A stretch of DNA of 64,000 bases from Bombyx mori (GCF_030269925.1 NC_085130.1:7328501-7392500); one strand, 5' to 3'; counted from the stretch's first letter, positions 43,836 through 55,283 are shown. Notes: generated from the letters alone by a model not told the origin. Numbers and translations: made by a program.

Positions 43836-44080
43836 ACTGGTGGTAGGACCTCTTGTGAGTCCGCGCGGGTAGGTACCACCGTCCTGCCTATTTCTGCCGT
43901 GAAGCAGTAATGCGTTTCGGTTTGAAGGGTGGGGCAGCCGTTGTAACTATACTTGAGACCTTAGAACTTGTATCTCAAGGTGGGTGGCGCATTTACGTTG
44001 TGGATGTCTATGGGCTCCAGTGACCACTTAACACCAGGTGAGCTGTGAGCTCGTCCACCCATCAAAGCAATAAAAAAAAA
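43836..44080 (+). mobile_element. Bm1-type SINE, headless copy
   Basis: ACTGGTGGTAGGACCTCTTG to AAAGCAATAAAAAAAAA, complete 3' module and close to the consensus of the copies here. Confidence 0.85.
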
Positions 44081-44714
44081 TGCAACAACATTAGCTATTC
44101 GAAGTCGATAACACACAGGTCAACACCAAATTTGACTTTGATTGCAAAGCATAAAATTTCGTTATTTTAGATCGTCATTAGACGAAAAAAAAAATACATG
44201 GCATGAAACAGTTTGCTTTTGAACTTTAATAAATTGACCACATATGAAACAAAATGCATCAGCATCGTATTTACATTTTCGTGACATTTTAAGTTTTTCT
44301 GGGCTTGTACAAACCACCTGATCGTTGTTTATGACTCGAGTGCCATCTAGTGGCACTGTGTAAACGTAAACACTACACTCTCATAGCGCGGTTTTTTTGA
44401 AAGTATTAAAATTAATTAAAACTTACGAAAACATTGAAAAATGAGTATTATTACTATATCTATCACAAACGCAAACTTTATACCAAAAAAAGGTATTATA
44501 TTTTCGTTTTTGTGAATAATTAACCGGAAAAACTTGGCTTAAATTAGGCTAGTGTAAACGTTAGGACAAAGAACGAATTTTTTTTGTAGAGTTGTGTAAT
44601 CGAACGAAAAAGCCGACAGGCATACAAAGAAATCTCCAAATATCGTACTACCGTCAGTTATCTTGAGTTGTATACATAATTGAAAATAATAAAGTCGAGA
44701 TTGAATCGTAAAAA

Positions 44715-44954
44715 TGTTTATTGCTTAGATGGGTGGACGAGCTCACAGCCCACCTGGTGTTAAGCGGTTACTGGAGCCCATAGACATCTACAACGTAAAT
44801 GCGCCACCCACCTTGAGATACAAGTTCTAAGGTCTCAGTATAGTTACAACGGCTGCCCCACCCTTCAAACCGAAACACATTACTGCTTCACGGCAGAAAT
44901 AGGCAGGGTGGAGGTATCTACCCGTGCACACTCACAAGAGGTCCTACCATCATA
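44715..44954 (-). mobile_element. Bm1-type SINE, headless copy
   Basis: TTTATTGCTTAGATGGGTGG to GAGGTCCTACCATCA, minus strand, complete 3' module without a long T run. Confidence 0.82.
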
Positions 44955-46031
44955 AGAAACAAGAAACATGTCTAGTTACGATATCGTCAATTCACCCGGC
45001 ATAAACAGATGGGTAATTTCGCAAATTAACACTGTGAGCTTGAGACAGCCGGTAACCTAGCAACCGTCGACGTGACCTAGAAATCGTCCCTCTCCAAGGT
45101 CGATGAATCCTTCATAACAAGTCTGCTTTGGCTGCGTTATATCTATTCTAACTTTGATTTTTTACCGAAGTTTTTTATGATTTAATTGCGTTGTAATATC
45201 TTTCATTAATATTCGTATTAGGTTAGGTTAGCATATTCCTGTGTTTATTTATTTAGACTTTGGGTTAAATATGTTTAATATTTGTTAAAAATTTATTGCC
45301 TTGTGTATTATATATTTGTATATACACGGACGAAACAGCAGCATGAGTCCAGTAGGCAACCTAATCATCTTGTGACCTTATAACAAAGTCTATGTTGTTT
45401 TGTAACGGCTGCCCCGCCATCCAAAACGGTAGCGTGGTCGGCTGGAGGCGGAGAATAGGAAATGCCTACCCCTACCGGTCACGATATGGCCCAACCTGTA
45501 ATCTTGTTATGAGGAATCGGTTAGAGTATTATTACATACATGTGGGGAGTGTTACGTTTTTTTTAAATATTATTATTACGTTTTTTCAGTTTTTTTTTTT
45601 TTAATATTTATTTTGTGCCTGTTGCAATGGCAACATTCTATTAGATTCAAAAAGAGATAGTAGTTTAAGGTTAGAGGGGGGTAGTTCAAAAATGGAATAG
45701 TTTGAGAAAGACGTGTACGAAGTGATTGTGAAGTAAAATAAAGAATTTCGCTATATTCATCCCACTTTTACTTATGAACGATCCCACATACATGATAAGC
45801 TCAATCGGTTTCGTTCGCAACGTGTCCCCTGGCCTCACGTGGCGCCACGTAGCCAACTAAACGTGACCCCCTCCCTGGCCCACAGACTCTTTTCCATATA
45901 ATTGATTCCGATAAACGCTTTGTTGTTCACTTCGCTTTGTAATTGTAGTTCTCTGTTAAAGGTTTCTTTCGTTGGTGAAGTGTTGTCGTGAAATTAAGAG
46001 TAGGTTTTCGCATAATTTACCTAGTTCGCTT
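44955..46031. other. Intron DNA without recognised genes
   Basis: A Bm1-like scrap (GTAACGGCTGCCCCGCC, near 45402) and a G-rich patch at 45675; otherwise nothing recognised. Confidence 0.55.
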
Positions 46032-46402
46032 CTTTTTTTTTCTCCCTACCTCAACTGATAGCCTTGAGGGGCTATTTCAGCGTAACCTTGACTAGTAGGT
46101 GAGATCACGGGGCTCAAAACGGAGCGATGCTAACACTGACCCTAGCAAGGGCAGTGCTTCGCAGAATCTACCACTGGATGAGAAACGCGACCCACTGAAG
46201 AAGATCCGTGGGCTGAAGGGCAGAAGGGCTGTGTCTATGGGTTAAAATGGCTTGTCGAGCCCTTCGTCGCAAGCGACGGGTTCAACGAGAACGGTGACCG
46301 GTGCTTGTGGTACCTAAAAGCACCGTTAATGGATCGGGAGGATCCGTAATGACGTGTTTTGAGCGACGTCGACTGTTTACCATTCGGTCTACAGGATCGG
46401 GT
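46032..46402 (-). mobile_element. Stem-loop LINE tail, stem disrupted
   Basis: T-run, CTCCCTACCTCAACTGATAG to GTCTACAGGATCGGG. In this copy the loop and right arm are rearranged (CCCACTGAAGAAGATCCGTG), so the stem cannot form. Confidence 0.73.
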
Positions 46403-47319
46403 ATAGAGTTCGCTCTACTGTGTGTGTTGAGACTGCTCTCAGAATTTTTTCGAGACGATCCTTAAGCTCTCTGTTGCAATCGTGACACTTGTCAATGGCG
46501 CGGTCTATCTACCCATATTCACTTTGCCGAACGCACGAAAAGTCGCTCTTTGGTTTTAAATTTCCTCATAGGTGTACCTCTTGGCTCTGATTATATCATT
46601 GCTCGTATTTATGAACGACGCTAACCAAATACAAACAGATGAATTCATACAAAAAAAAAGACAGAATTTACATTGAACATCCAAAAAAAAAAACCGGGTG
46701 TCTCTCAAGTGAATATCGTTTATTCCTCACTTTAAGCTTTTTTTGTTTTGCACTCATATGTTTTCGTATATAAAAAGGAAAATAATAATGAACCGTGAAG
46801 CTATACGGGAACGCGTGACCCATATCACAGCAGCAATATCACATTTATTTCCAGAAATAACTCCTTAAGCTTGTTGAAAATAAATTTTGTTTACCTTTGA
46901 AAATTAGCGCGCAACGCCGAACATTATAGGAATAGACGTATGTGTTATTATTGATACACAAGATTTTCTTGTGAATTAATTTTGTTGCATTTGTTTTTTA
47001 ATTACGTAGTCTGGCTTAAAACGTTCCGGATACATCTGACGTTGTCCGAGTCAATAGACGCGATAGCGTGGATGCAGTCTTGCTACCTTCTTGCTACAGA
47101 TCGAAGCCTTAATTGTATTTTACTGTATGTAATACTAGCAGCAGATATCCTAGTATAGAAGATTATTGTTGAAACATTAAGTCGCGCTAAGAACGAGAAA
47201 ATCCTACATATACGAAGAATCTCTTGGCCATTTGTGTTACCTCTCCGGACTTCTATAATTATGTAACGCAATTATAACAAGTTTATGGGTTCTATCAAAT
47301 ATCTACGAATGCTAAGGCG
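46403..47319. other. Intron DNA without recognised features
   Basis: AT-rich, no repeat or ORF that I can place. Confidence 0.55.
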
Positions 47320-47490
47320 GCTTATGAGCTCGCATGGATAGATTCCACCGCCTCACCTATTTCGGCCGTGAAGCAGTAATGCGTTTCGGTTACAAAGGCT
47401 ATGGTAGACGTTGTACCGTAAAGCTGAATCTTTAGAACTCATGCTTTAAGTTCAGTGACGGCATTTACATTGTTTATGTCTACGTGTTTT
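47320..47490 (+). mobile_element. Decayed Bm1-type SINE
   Basis: GCTTATGAGCTCGCATGGAT, GCCGTGAAGCAGTAATGCG and GGCATTTACATTGTTTATG follow the module order with high divergence; it runs directly into an inverted copy. Confidence 0.65.
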
Positions 47491-47580
47491 TTAACTTTTT
47501 TTATTGCTTTGATGGGTGGACGAGCTCACAGCCCACCTGGTGGTAAATGATCACTGGAGCCCATAGACATCTACAACGAA
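47491..47580 (-). mobile_element. Bm1-type SINE 3' fragment
   Basis: TTTTTTTATTGCTTTGATGGG to CATAGACATCTACAACG. It abuts the preceding decayed plus-strand copy, giving a second inverted junction. Confidence 0.7.
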
Positions 47581-48037
47581 AAACAAAACAAAAAAAATAT
47601 ACTATTGACACATGACAAGGCTGTCACATTATGTCGGTGATACCCCCCATCCCCATCAACGTGTGACGTAATTTAGCTAAACGTATTTGCTTTTTTAAAG
47701 TGGACCACGAATTATGCATTCATACCTTCGTTCAAAACAAACATACATTTAGTCGCGGTGTTTCATAGTGGAGTGGAGCTCAACGGACGGTTCAGTTGAT
47801 GGACTTTAATTAGACCTCCGAACGTCAACTTTGTTGCCAATTATAACGGTGCCCTCCCTACCCGTCTGACGGCTTCCTCCACTGTGTATATAACAAGTGA
47901 ATTGCAAGCGCTTGCCTGGACGAAACTTCGAAGTTCGTATCCCGATAATATCGTGGTTAGCCTACTGTTAAACGTTTTATTATTATCGTATCGACTTTTG
48001 ATGATGTGGGGAGCTGGTAAACTTAGCGACTTGAATG

Positions 48038-48066
48038 ACGCTACCCACCTCGAGATATGAGGTTGA
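48038..48066 (-). repeat. Short Bm1-like scrap
   Basis: GACGCTACCCACCTCGAGA and ATGAGGTTGAT match a short part of the module only. Confidence 0.35.
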
Positions 48067-48096
48067 TAATTAATTAACAAAAGTCAGGCTCGATGG

Positions 48097-48120
48097 GACT
48101 GATGATGATGATGATGATGA
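48097..48120. repeat. (GAT)n microsatellite
   Basis: Seven to eight GAT units after GGCTCGATGGGACT, the usual end of a LINE of the type at 32655-32760. Confidence 0.85.
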
Positions 48121-48260
48121 AATAAAAGTTGGCTTCTCACGGCTTTTAAAACAACGGCTCTTATGCAAGTTGTGTTCACACCCAAAAGGGTGGGTTTAAT
48201 AGAGGTCTTTTTTTTTCAATTTTAGTTCAATGTGTGTAGATTTTATCCAGTTGTAGTGTG

Positions 48261-48385
48261 TTTTTTTTTATTGCCCTGAGTGGTTAACGTCGCCCATGGA
48301 CTTCAGCAATGAGAGGGGCAGAACCAAGCCGCTTGCCTACACCCACCTTGCGACATGAGTTCTAAGGTCTCAGTTTTAACAGTAC
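48261..48385 (-). repeat. Hybrid retroelement tail
   Basis: TTTTATTGCCCTGAGTGGTTA and CGCCCATGGACTTCAGCAA of the GGTAGGCAGCGGC family continue into CACCCACCTTGCGACATGAG and GGTCTCAGTTTTAACAG, a Bm1-like segment. It may show how the two tails are related. Confidence 0.55.
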
Positions 48386-48522
48386 AACAGTAGGTAACGT
48401 AATCGGGTCGAACACTTAAAATATCGATTGTATTGTTCAAATAACGCCGAATAAATAGGATGCGTTTGAACTGACACACAAACCTAGATCACAGTTCATT
48501 GTGTTCGTAATTTATTTATTTA

Positions 48523-49018
48523 TTAGCATTAATGAGAGCACATCTAAAACCAATCTGGTCTTCAGCGGAACTAACTTATAGATAGCCCTTTTTTTAGTGC
48601 CCACGCTAATTTCTATTCTGTACTAGCTGACCCGGCAGACTTCGTAGTGCCTCAATCGATAAATAAAAGACCTAAACTTTTGTATAAAATAAACTTAAAA
48701 CAAACAAAAAGAAACCGGCCGACGGGGGACACATCAAAGGAAAAACAAAATTATTATTTTTGGTTTTTAATTCCGAGCTATTTCATATTTATCTATCTTT
48801 TAATCCTTCTCTGGACTTCCACAAGTAATTCAAGACCAAAATTAGCCAAATCGGTCCAGCCGTTCTCGAGTTTTAGCGAGACTAACGAACAGCAATTCAT
48901 TTTTATATATAAAGAAGATTAGCATTAATGAGAACACATTTGAAACCAGTCTGGTCTTTAACGGAACTAACTTATAGAGAGCCCTTTTTTTTAGTGCCCA
49001 CGCTAATTTCTATTCTAT
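48523..49018. repeat. 100-bp duplication flanking a Helitron-like copy
   Basis: TTAGCATTAATGAGAGCACA...GTGCCCACGCTAATTTC at 48523-48622 recurs at 48919-49018 with about eight differences. The element at 48623-48918 fills the space exactly. Confidence 0.85.
48623..48918 (-). mobile_element. Helitron-like element, family C, at a duplication junction
   Basis: A|CTAGCTGACCCGGCAGAC to ATAAAGAAGA|T. Its flanks are two copies of a 100-bp unit (48523-48622 and 48919-49018). Confidence 0.75.
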
Positions 49019-49129
49019 ATAACTTCTATCTCATACTTCAGAGACGTAAACCGTATTGCTTAGCCGCGAGTATCGCTGCGTATTCTAACCAATAAAACCA
49101 AAAGTGTAGCCTCTCAGTCAAGATCATTT

Positions 49130-49410
49130 GAGTCGTCTATTATCAAAGGTCGCAATCTGTGCATTTGGACAAAAAAATGTTTTGATATGTCAATACGGAT
49201 TGATTTGAATATAATCGTCTCCTTCAAAGAATACGGTACAAAACCTGCATTAAATAAAGGTTAATAATAGTTAACCTGTTATTTATCTAAGATGTCGTTC
49301 CGAAGAGTTTTGTGACTGCCAATGGAATACAAAGTCAATTGTAATTCGTTTTTCTGATTTACCAATAATTGTCCAAAAGTCAGATTGCCGGCTTTGATAA
49401 TAGTCGACTC
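49130..49410. mobile_element. MITE copy 2
   Basis: 281 bp, opposite orientation to copies 1 and 3, same inverted repeats, flanked by ATTT on both sides. Confidence 0.82.
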
Positions 49411-49782
49411 ATTTAATAGACGCGTGAAAAGTCCGTATATCGCGAAACGATATTTCCCAACTTCCTCGTTGTAATGTAAAATGTCCGATTGTAGTCGAGG
49501 ATTGCCGAGTGCGCACGATCGCGCCGACTAAAACCCTTGACGCTCGGATAACGTAGGTAATGATCATTGAGTAATGCTTATTTAGTAGAAACTGGAAATG
49601 ATAAAAGGCGCGTTCGATAAAAAAAAAAAAATGTCACTACGGTAATATGAGAATTTTTTAAATGCATCTAGGGTTATTTTGACAACATTTTTGTTTTCTC
49701 GTTTATTCTTCCGGAAGTTGGGCTTTGGTTATGTTTCATTGAAGATAAAACTCGGAAAACTTTGGAATCCGGAATCACTCTG

Positions 49783-49980
49783 CTTTTTTTTATGATTGAA
49801 GGATTACTGGTGGCCCGTAGGCCTTTCCAGTTTCACCAGGACAGGTGGGCGAGCAAAGGCTCAGCCAGGAGGGGCAACCCTCTGCTTTCGTCGTGGGACC
49901 TAAGATAGGTCACGATTTTCGCATAGAATTCGCAATCCGTAAGAGCAGATCCGGCGAGAAACTCAGTCGGCTTTGGTGTT
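49783..49980 (-). mobile_element. LINE tail ending in CCTTCAATCATAAAA
   Basis: T-run, ATGATTGAAGGATTACTGGT, CCAGTTTCACCAGGACAGG to GCGAGAAACTCAGTCGG; minus strand. Confidence 0.65.
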
Positions 49981-50149
49981 GTGTACCGGTGATATAGCGC
50001 CTCGTTATTTTCGAAATTAATTAATAATTATTTATTTAACTTATGTAAACAAAAACATTGACACACGATTTATCCTTTTCTAATTAATAGAAAACGAATG
50101 TGTTTGACAGAGATAGAAATTTTCATAACAAAAAAAAATTATTAGAACA

Positions 50150-50575
50150 TCTTTATATTAATACATGAAGCAAAAACTTTATACCCCTTTTTACGAATAT
50201 TGCGCCGACGGAGGAGTATGAAATTTTCTACACTTATAGAGAATATAAAGAAGAAGTGCACAATGCTAATATTTTTTTAAAAGAATGCATAAAGGATACA
50301 TTAAATCAATAATGAAAACATTACACACACTACCATGTATTTGACGCACACACGCATGTATACTATTTGTTTATTGTCAAACTTTTCTTATTGCTTATAG
50401 TCTGTGGTCAAATTGAGAATGGATTAAATATTGTTTGTCTTTATTAATATTGTATAAAGTGTAGTTTTGGCGTAATCTGTGATTATAGAAGTCTTTGGCA
50501 ATAGAAACAAAACAGTGTACAAACTTATAATTTCAATTAATTATAGTACAATTTTGACTACCGGGGGACTACTAG
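50150..50575 (+). mobile_element. Helitron-like element, family A
   Basis: A|TCTTTATATTAATACATG at the 5' end, GGGGACTACTAG|T at the 3' end. The hairpin has decayed to AGTACAATTTTGACT. 426 bp. Confidence 0.75.
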
Positions 50576-50869
50576 TACATATAATAATATGCAATATCAA
50601 ATATTCCAGAATGAACGAATACAATGAAAGACTTAATTGCGTTTTCTGTAATATATACCGATATTATATAATAAGAAAACGACATTCAAGGTCTTGAATC
50701 TCTATTTAAATGAATATTTTAAACAGTATTATTATACAATGCAAAACTGAACCACTACTCTCTTCACTGAATGAGAGATGAGTGAATCCGTCTGAGAAAA
50801 GTATTTTTAAAACTAAAGAGTTTTATAGGTTTAAATTTAAATGCTAATAGGTTTTTCTTAACATGTACA

Positions 50870-51189
50870 TCTATCCTAATATTATAAAGCTGAAGAGTTT
50901 GTTTGTTTGAACGCGCCAATCTCAGGAACTACTGGTCCGATTTGAAAAATTCTATCAGTTTTAGATAGCCCATTTATTGAGGAAGGCTATAGGCTATATA
51001 ACGTCACGCTAAGACCAATACAAGTGGAGCACCAATAAATAATGTCTCATAATAGAGGGTTTAAATAGCTCCTTAACATTCTATAATTCAAAAATATCTT
51101 CACTTTCTACGTAAATGAAGTGGGGGGTCAAATTTAGCGTTATGCCAAAGTAACTATTCCACGCGGACGGAGTCGCGGGCAGAAGCTAG
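50870..51189 (+). mobile_element. Lep1-like Helitron element
   Basis: A|TCTATCCTAATATTATAAAG to GTCGCGGGCAGAAGCTAG|T, 320 bp. The GCGGACGGAGTCGCG segment forms the subterminal hairpin. It matches my memory of the lepidopteran Lep1 family. Confidence 0.74.
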
Positions 51190-51479
51190 TAAGTAGTATA
51201 TAATGTTCGTGAATGAGAAACGTTGCGTTCGAATCATTTATTTTGTTCGTCTCGAATTTGTTTTTACCAAATAACGTGTGTTTATACGTAACGTAACGCG
51301 ATTTTATAGAAGGAACCGAACCTTGAACGTGATTGAAGCGAGGTCGCGTGGCTAAGGCCGCGCAGCCGTTGTCGTAGTCGCGAATTATTAACGCGCCACG
51401 AAGGCTTATCTCTCAGTCTTTCGGGTTATTTGTACGTATATTTTTAATTTACATAAAGCTGCTTTCAGACGATGCTATA

Positions 51480-51655
51480 ATCAAATCAAATCAATCAAAT
51501 CAATCAAAAAAATTTATTTTTGATTCAACATAAATGAAAGTACTTACTTGTTGAACGTCAAAAAGAACTACCGCCAATTCACAAAAACTAGCCTCCGTCC
51601 TGAGAAGAACTGGCAAGAAACTCAGCGGGCATATTGTCTTTTTTCTTTTTCTCTT
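51480..51655 (-). mobile_element. LINE 3' tail (CAATCAAAT repeat end)
   Basis: A short ATCAA-type repeat (51480-51510), TTTATTTTTGATTCAACATA, TTGTTGAACGTCAAAAAG and CGTCCTGAGAAGAACTGG...AAACTCAGCGGGC. This is a common lepidopteran LINE tail; its AACTCAGCGGG segment matches the stem-loop of the other tails. Confidence 0.6.
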
Positions 51656-51797
51656 TTTTTTTAGTATTAGGTTTTTTGTAAATATTAATTTTTACAATGA
51701 GTATTATAACGTAACAATTATTGCAATATTGAAATGCACGGAGCGAGCAACTCATAATATAATAGTATATAGCTTATAGCACAACAATATCCTTTGT

Positions 51798-51942
51798 GTT
51801 TCTTCCTACCTATGCTGATAGCCTTGAGAGGCTATTTCAGATAATCCTCGACGTGTAGGTGAGCTCACGGGGCTCAAACCGGGGGTGTGCTAACACTGGC
51901 TCTAGCAACAGCAGTGCTTCGCAGAATCTACCACCGGCAATA
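51798..51942 (-). mobile_element. Stem-loop LINE tail, short
   Basis: TTCCTACCTATGCTGATAGCC to GCTTCGCAGAATCTACCACC; truncated before the stem-loop. Confidence 0.7.
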
Positions 51943-52189
51943 ATAATAAAAAATTAAATAAATTTTTTTGTTATGATATTTTTCCAAATTTTGAATTTTA
52001 AATGGCTCTCCTGTAATATTGCAAAATTGTCGCTCAAACCAAACAGACTTTCTCCCCTCGATATGATTATTTTTTATTATGATAAATCAGACGACCCGGT
52101 CAAAGCCGAGCATATCCATAATATGTATATATAATAGTGGGTGCACTGGTTCATGATCTTACGTACCAACGGATCTACAAACACACCGT

Positions 52190-52542
52190 CAGCTTATGTG
52201 CCAGATAGTGACGTCCTAGACACGTCCTTACGGATCCATCAGATCCAATAACCTTTGCATTAGACGCCTTCAGCTCTAACACTAGGAGCAGGCTTAGGGA
52301 CCCCGCTGAATCAGCCCGCTGAGTTTCTCGCCGGATCTTCTCAGCGGGACGCGATTCCGAACCGGTAGTAGATTCATTCGCGAAGCAGCTGCTCTTGAGC
52401 TGTTAGGTCTCCTTCGGAGGCGCTCGGACAGCTGTTAGCAAATCCCACCCCTTCTGGCTGAGCCTATGCTCGCCCACCTGTCCTGGTGAAACTGGAAAGG
52501 CCTCTGGGCCACCAATAATCCTTCAATCATAAAAAAAAAAGA
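52190..52542 (+). mobile_element. LINE tail ending in CCTTCAATCATAAAA, long copy
   Basis: From about GTGACGTCCTAGACACGTCC to CCTTCAATCATAAAAAAAAAA. It carries the same stem-loop as the other LINE tails but with CCCGCTGAG/CTCAGCGGG (52317-52350), i.e. a paired change. Confidence 0.68.
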
Positions 52543-52877
52543 TAGTGACATGAGCAACTAACTCTCTATCCCGAGAAAATGCAACAGTCTTCAATCTTTC
52601 TGACGTACAAATTTAACTAGAGTCAATTTGCGAGGCGCGTCTAGTAAATTGAATAAAACTTACAAGTGATCAAAAGGTAATACTTTCTTTGAATAGAGAG
52701 ACACGCTTTGAAACACTTGTTTAAAACACAATATTCATACTTTAAACACATAATTCACAGTTTATATAACGTAAGACAAACTCGTCTTTACGCTTGTTAT
52801 ATTAAAGTGTACATTGCTTTGTTATCGTTGCTATTTATATTTGGGTCGCACGTTGAATTTTTGTTTGAGAGCTTTTA

Positions 52878-53568
52878 TCTATATATTAATGCGTGAAGCA
52901 AAAACTTTGTATCCCTTTTCACGAAAATTGTGTGGACGAAGGAGTATGAAATTTTCCAAACTTATAGAGAATATAGAGAAGAAGCGCACAATGCTAACAA
53001 TTTTTTTGTAATAATGCATAAAAGATACATTAAATCAATAAAGAAAACATTACACACACTACCATGTATTTGACACACACACGGAGCCATACTATTTGTT
53101 TATTGTCAAACTTTTTTTATTGCATATGAGTCGACTATTATCAAAGCCGGCAATCTGACTTTTGGACAATGATTGGTAAATTAGAAAAACGAATTATTGA
53201 CTTTGTATTCCATTCAGGCAGTCACAAAACTCTTCTGAACGACATCTTAGATAAATAACAGGTTAACTATTAACCTTTATTTAATGCAGGTTTTGAACCG
53301 TATTCTTTGAAGGAGACGATTATATTCAAATCAATCTGTATTGACATATCAATAATTTTTTTTTTTCCAAATGCACTGATTGCCACCTTTGATAATAGAC
53401 GACTCATATAGTATGTGGTCAAATTGAGAATAGATTAAATATTGTTGTCTTTATTAATATTTGATTAAAGAAGTTTAGTAGTTTATGACAATAGAATCGT
53501 AATAGTGTACAAACATAAAATTTCATTTAATTATAGTCGAATTTCGACTACCGGGTCTGGTCCACTAT
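52878..53568 (+). mobile_element. Helitron-like element, family A, interrupted by a MITE
   Basis: A|TCTATATATTAATGCGTG at the 5' end; 3' hairpin AGTCGAATTTCGACT and terminus CTAT in place of CTAG. The MITE at 53128-53405 sits in its middle. Confidence 0.76.
53128..53405. mobile_element. MITE copy 3, nested in a Helitron-like element
   Basis: 278 bp, flanked by ATAT on both sides. Related family A copies show the uninterrupted target, so the 4-bp duplication is confirmed. Confidence 0.85.
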
Positions 53569-53747
53569 TTATTGTAAATCTTTAGTGACATGAGAATTTG
53601 GATCGAGAGTTGAGGATAGCGAAGTTTTACTAACAGTGAACCGTGCTGTTTCGAGTCTAGCTGACGATTCATCTAGAGTTATGTGGTTATCGGAGCTCCT
53701 ATTCCTATCTACGGAAGGTTGAAGCGCCACTTGTATTGCACAACACC

Positions 53748-54060
53748 TTCCCGATCCATTAACGGTGCTTTTAGGTACCTCAAGCACCGGTCACCGTCCT
53801 CGCCGAACCCGTCGCTTGCGACGAAGGGCTTGACGAGTAAATTAACCCACAGACACAGCCCACTCTGAGCCCACTGAGTTTCTCGCCGGATCTTCTCAGT
53901 GGGTCGCGTTTCCGATCCGGTGGTAGATTCTGCGAAGCACTACTATTGCTAGGGCCAGTGTTTGCAACACTTTCGGTTTGAGCCCCGTTAGCTTATCTAC
54001 ACATCAAGGCGAAACTGAAATACCCTCTCAAGGCTATCAGCATAGGAAGGAAAAAAACAA
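53748..54060 (+). mobile_element. Stem-loop LINE tail
   Basis: CCCGATCCATTAACGGTGC to CAGCATAGGAAGGAAAAAAAC; stem-loop intact, with a small CCCACTCTGAG duplication just before it. Confidence 0.77.
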
Positions 54061-54334
54061 ACAATAACACCTATCTTGTTCTTCCAATTGGAACGTAAGA
54101 GTGCAGCAGAAATAGGAAAGATCAATGATCTTGCCTATTTCTTACCGTACGCGCCTTTGAATTTTGTGTCGTAGTGAAAGGATGTAAAAAAATATTAGTT
54201 TCTAGAATTCTTCCGATCCAGACGTATTGCCACGTATAACTAACTGCCCACTATTTATGACCTGAATACTTTGTTACTCACTTCTCTGTGACTGTGTATT
54301 CCTAGAAATTAAATAATGCGGGGTGCCGATTGCG

Positions 54335-54393
<59 letters not shown>
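54335..54393. repeat. (CT)n microsatellite
   Basis: About 29 CT units with one TT interruption near 54356. Confidence 0.95.
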
Positions 54394-54397
<4 letters not shown>

Positions 54398-54565
54398 GTT
54401 TTCGTCATCATTTTAACAATCGAATAACCTTCATTAACAGTACCACCTACCGAACTAAAATCAATATACTCCTACCTACACATTGTGAAACAGTAGATGC
54501 CGGCGTGTTTGTGTGTTATATTGAAAAGTAATGCAAATATCAACGGGGCAACTAAAGATAAGTAA

Positions 54566-54985
54566 TCTATATATTAATACGTGAAGCAAAAACTTTGTAT
54601 CCCTTTTTACGAAAATTGCACGGAAGGAGGAGTAAATTTTCCACACCTATAAGGAATATAGAGAAGAAGTGCACAATGCTAATATTTTTTAAAAATAATG
54701 AATAAAAGATACATTATATCAATAAAGAAAACATTACACACACTACATACCATGTATTTGACGCACACACGCATGCATACTATTTATTGTCAAACTTTTG
54801 TTCTTGACGTCTGTTTTCAAGCTGAGAATGGATTAAATATTGTTTGTCTTAAGTAGTTGATATTTTTTATAGTATAGTCTTTACGAAATTTGTGATTATA
54901 GAAGTATAAAATACAATCATAATAGTGTACAAATTTACAATTCCAATTAATTATAGTCGAATTTCGACTACTTCGGGGCCACTAG
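54566..54985 (+). mobile_element. Helitron-like element, family A, best copy
   Basis: A|TCTATATATTAATACGTG ... hairpin AGTCGAATTTCGACT, 12-nt spacer, CCACTAG|T. 420 bp; 5' TC, 3' CTAG, subterminal hairpin and insertion between A and T are the Helitron hallmarks. Confidence 0.82.
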
Positions 54986-55283
54986 TATAAGTTAAATTGG
55001 TGAGGACCTTTAGTTGGATTTTTGTTTCTATTATTTGTTATATTATTATACTATATTGAGTTGGGTGTTGGTTCTCCTTATAGTAAAAAAAAAACAGTGG
55101 TTTTTACATAAAAAAAATTATTCATAATTTTAAGGTTACCAACTATTTTTTGTTCAAAAAGAGTACCTCTACACTTTGCAAGTATTTCATAGGCGAAACA
55201 AAAAAAGAAGAAAACACGATAAAAACTTTATATTCTTTTAAAAACATATTTTTCTTCGGAGTGGATTTTTTTTCGCTAAATGA

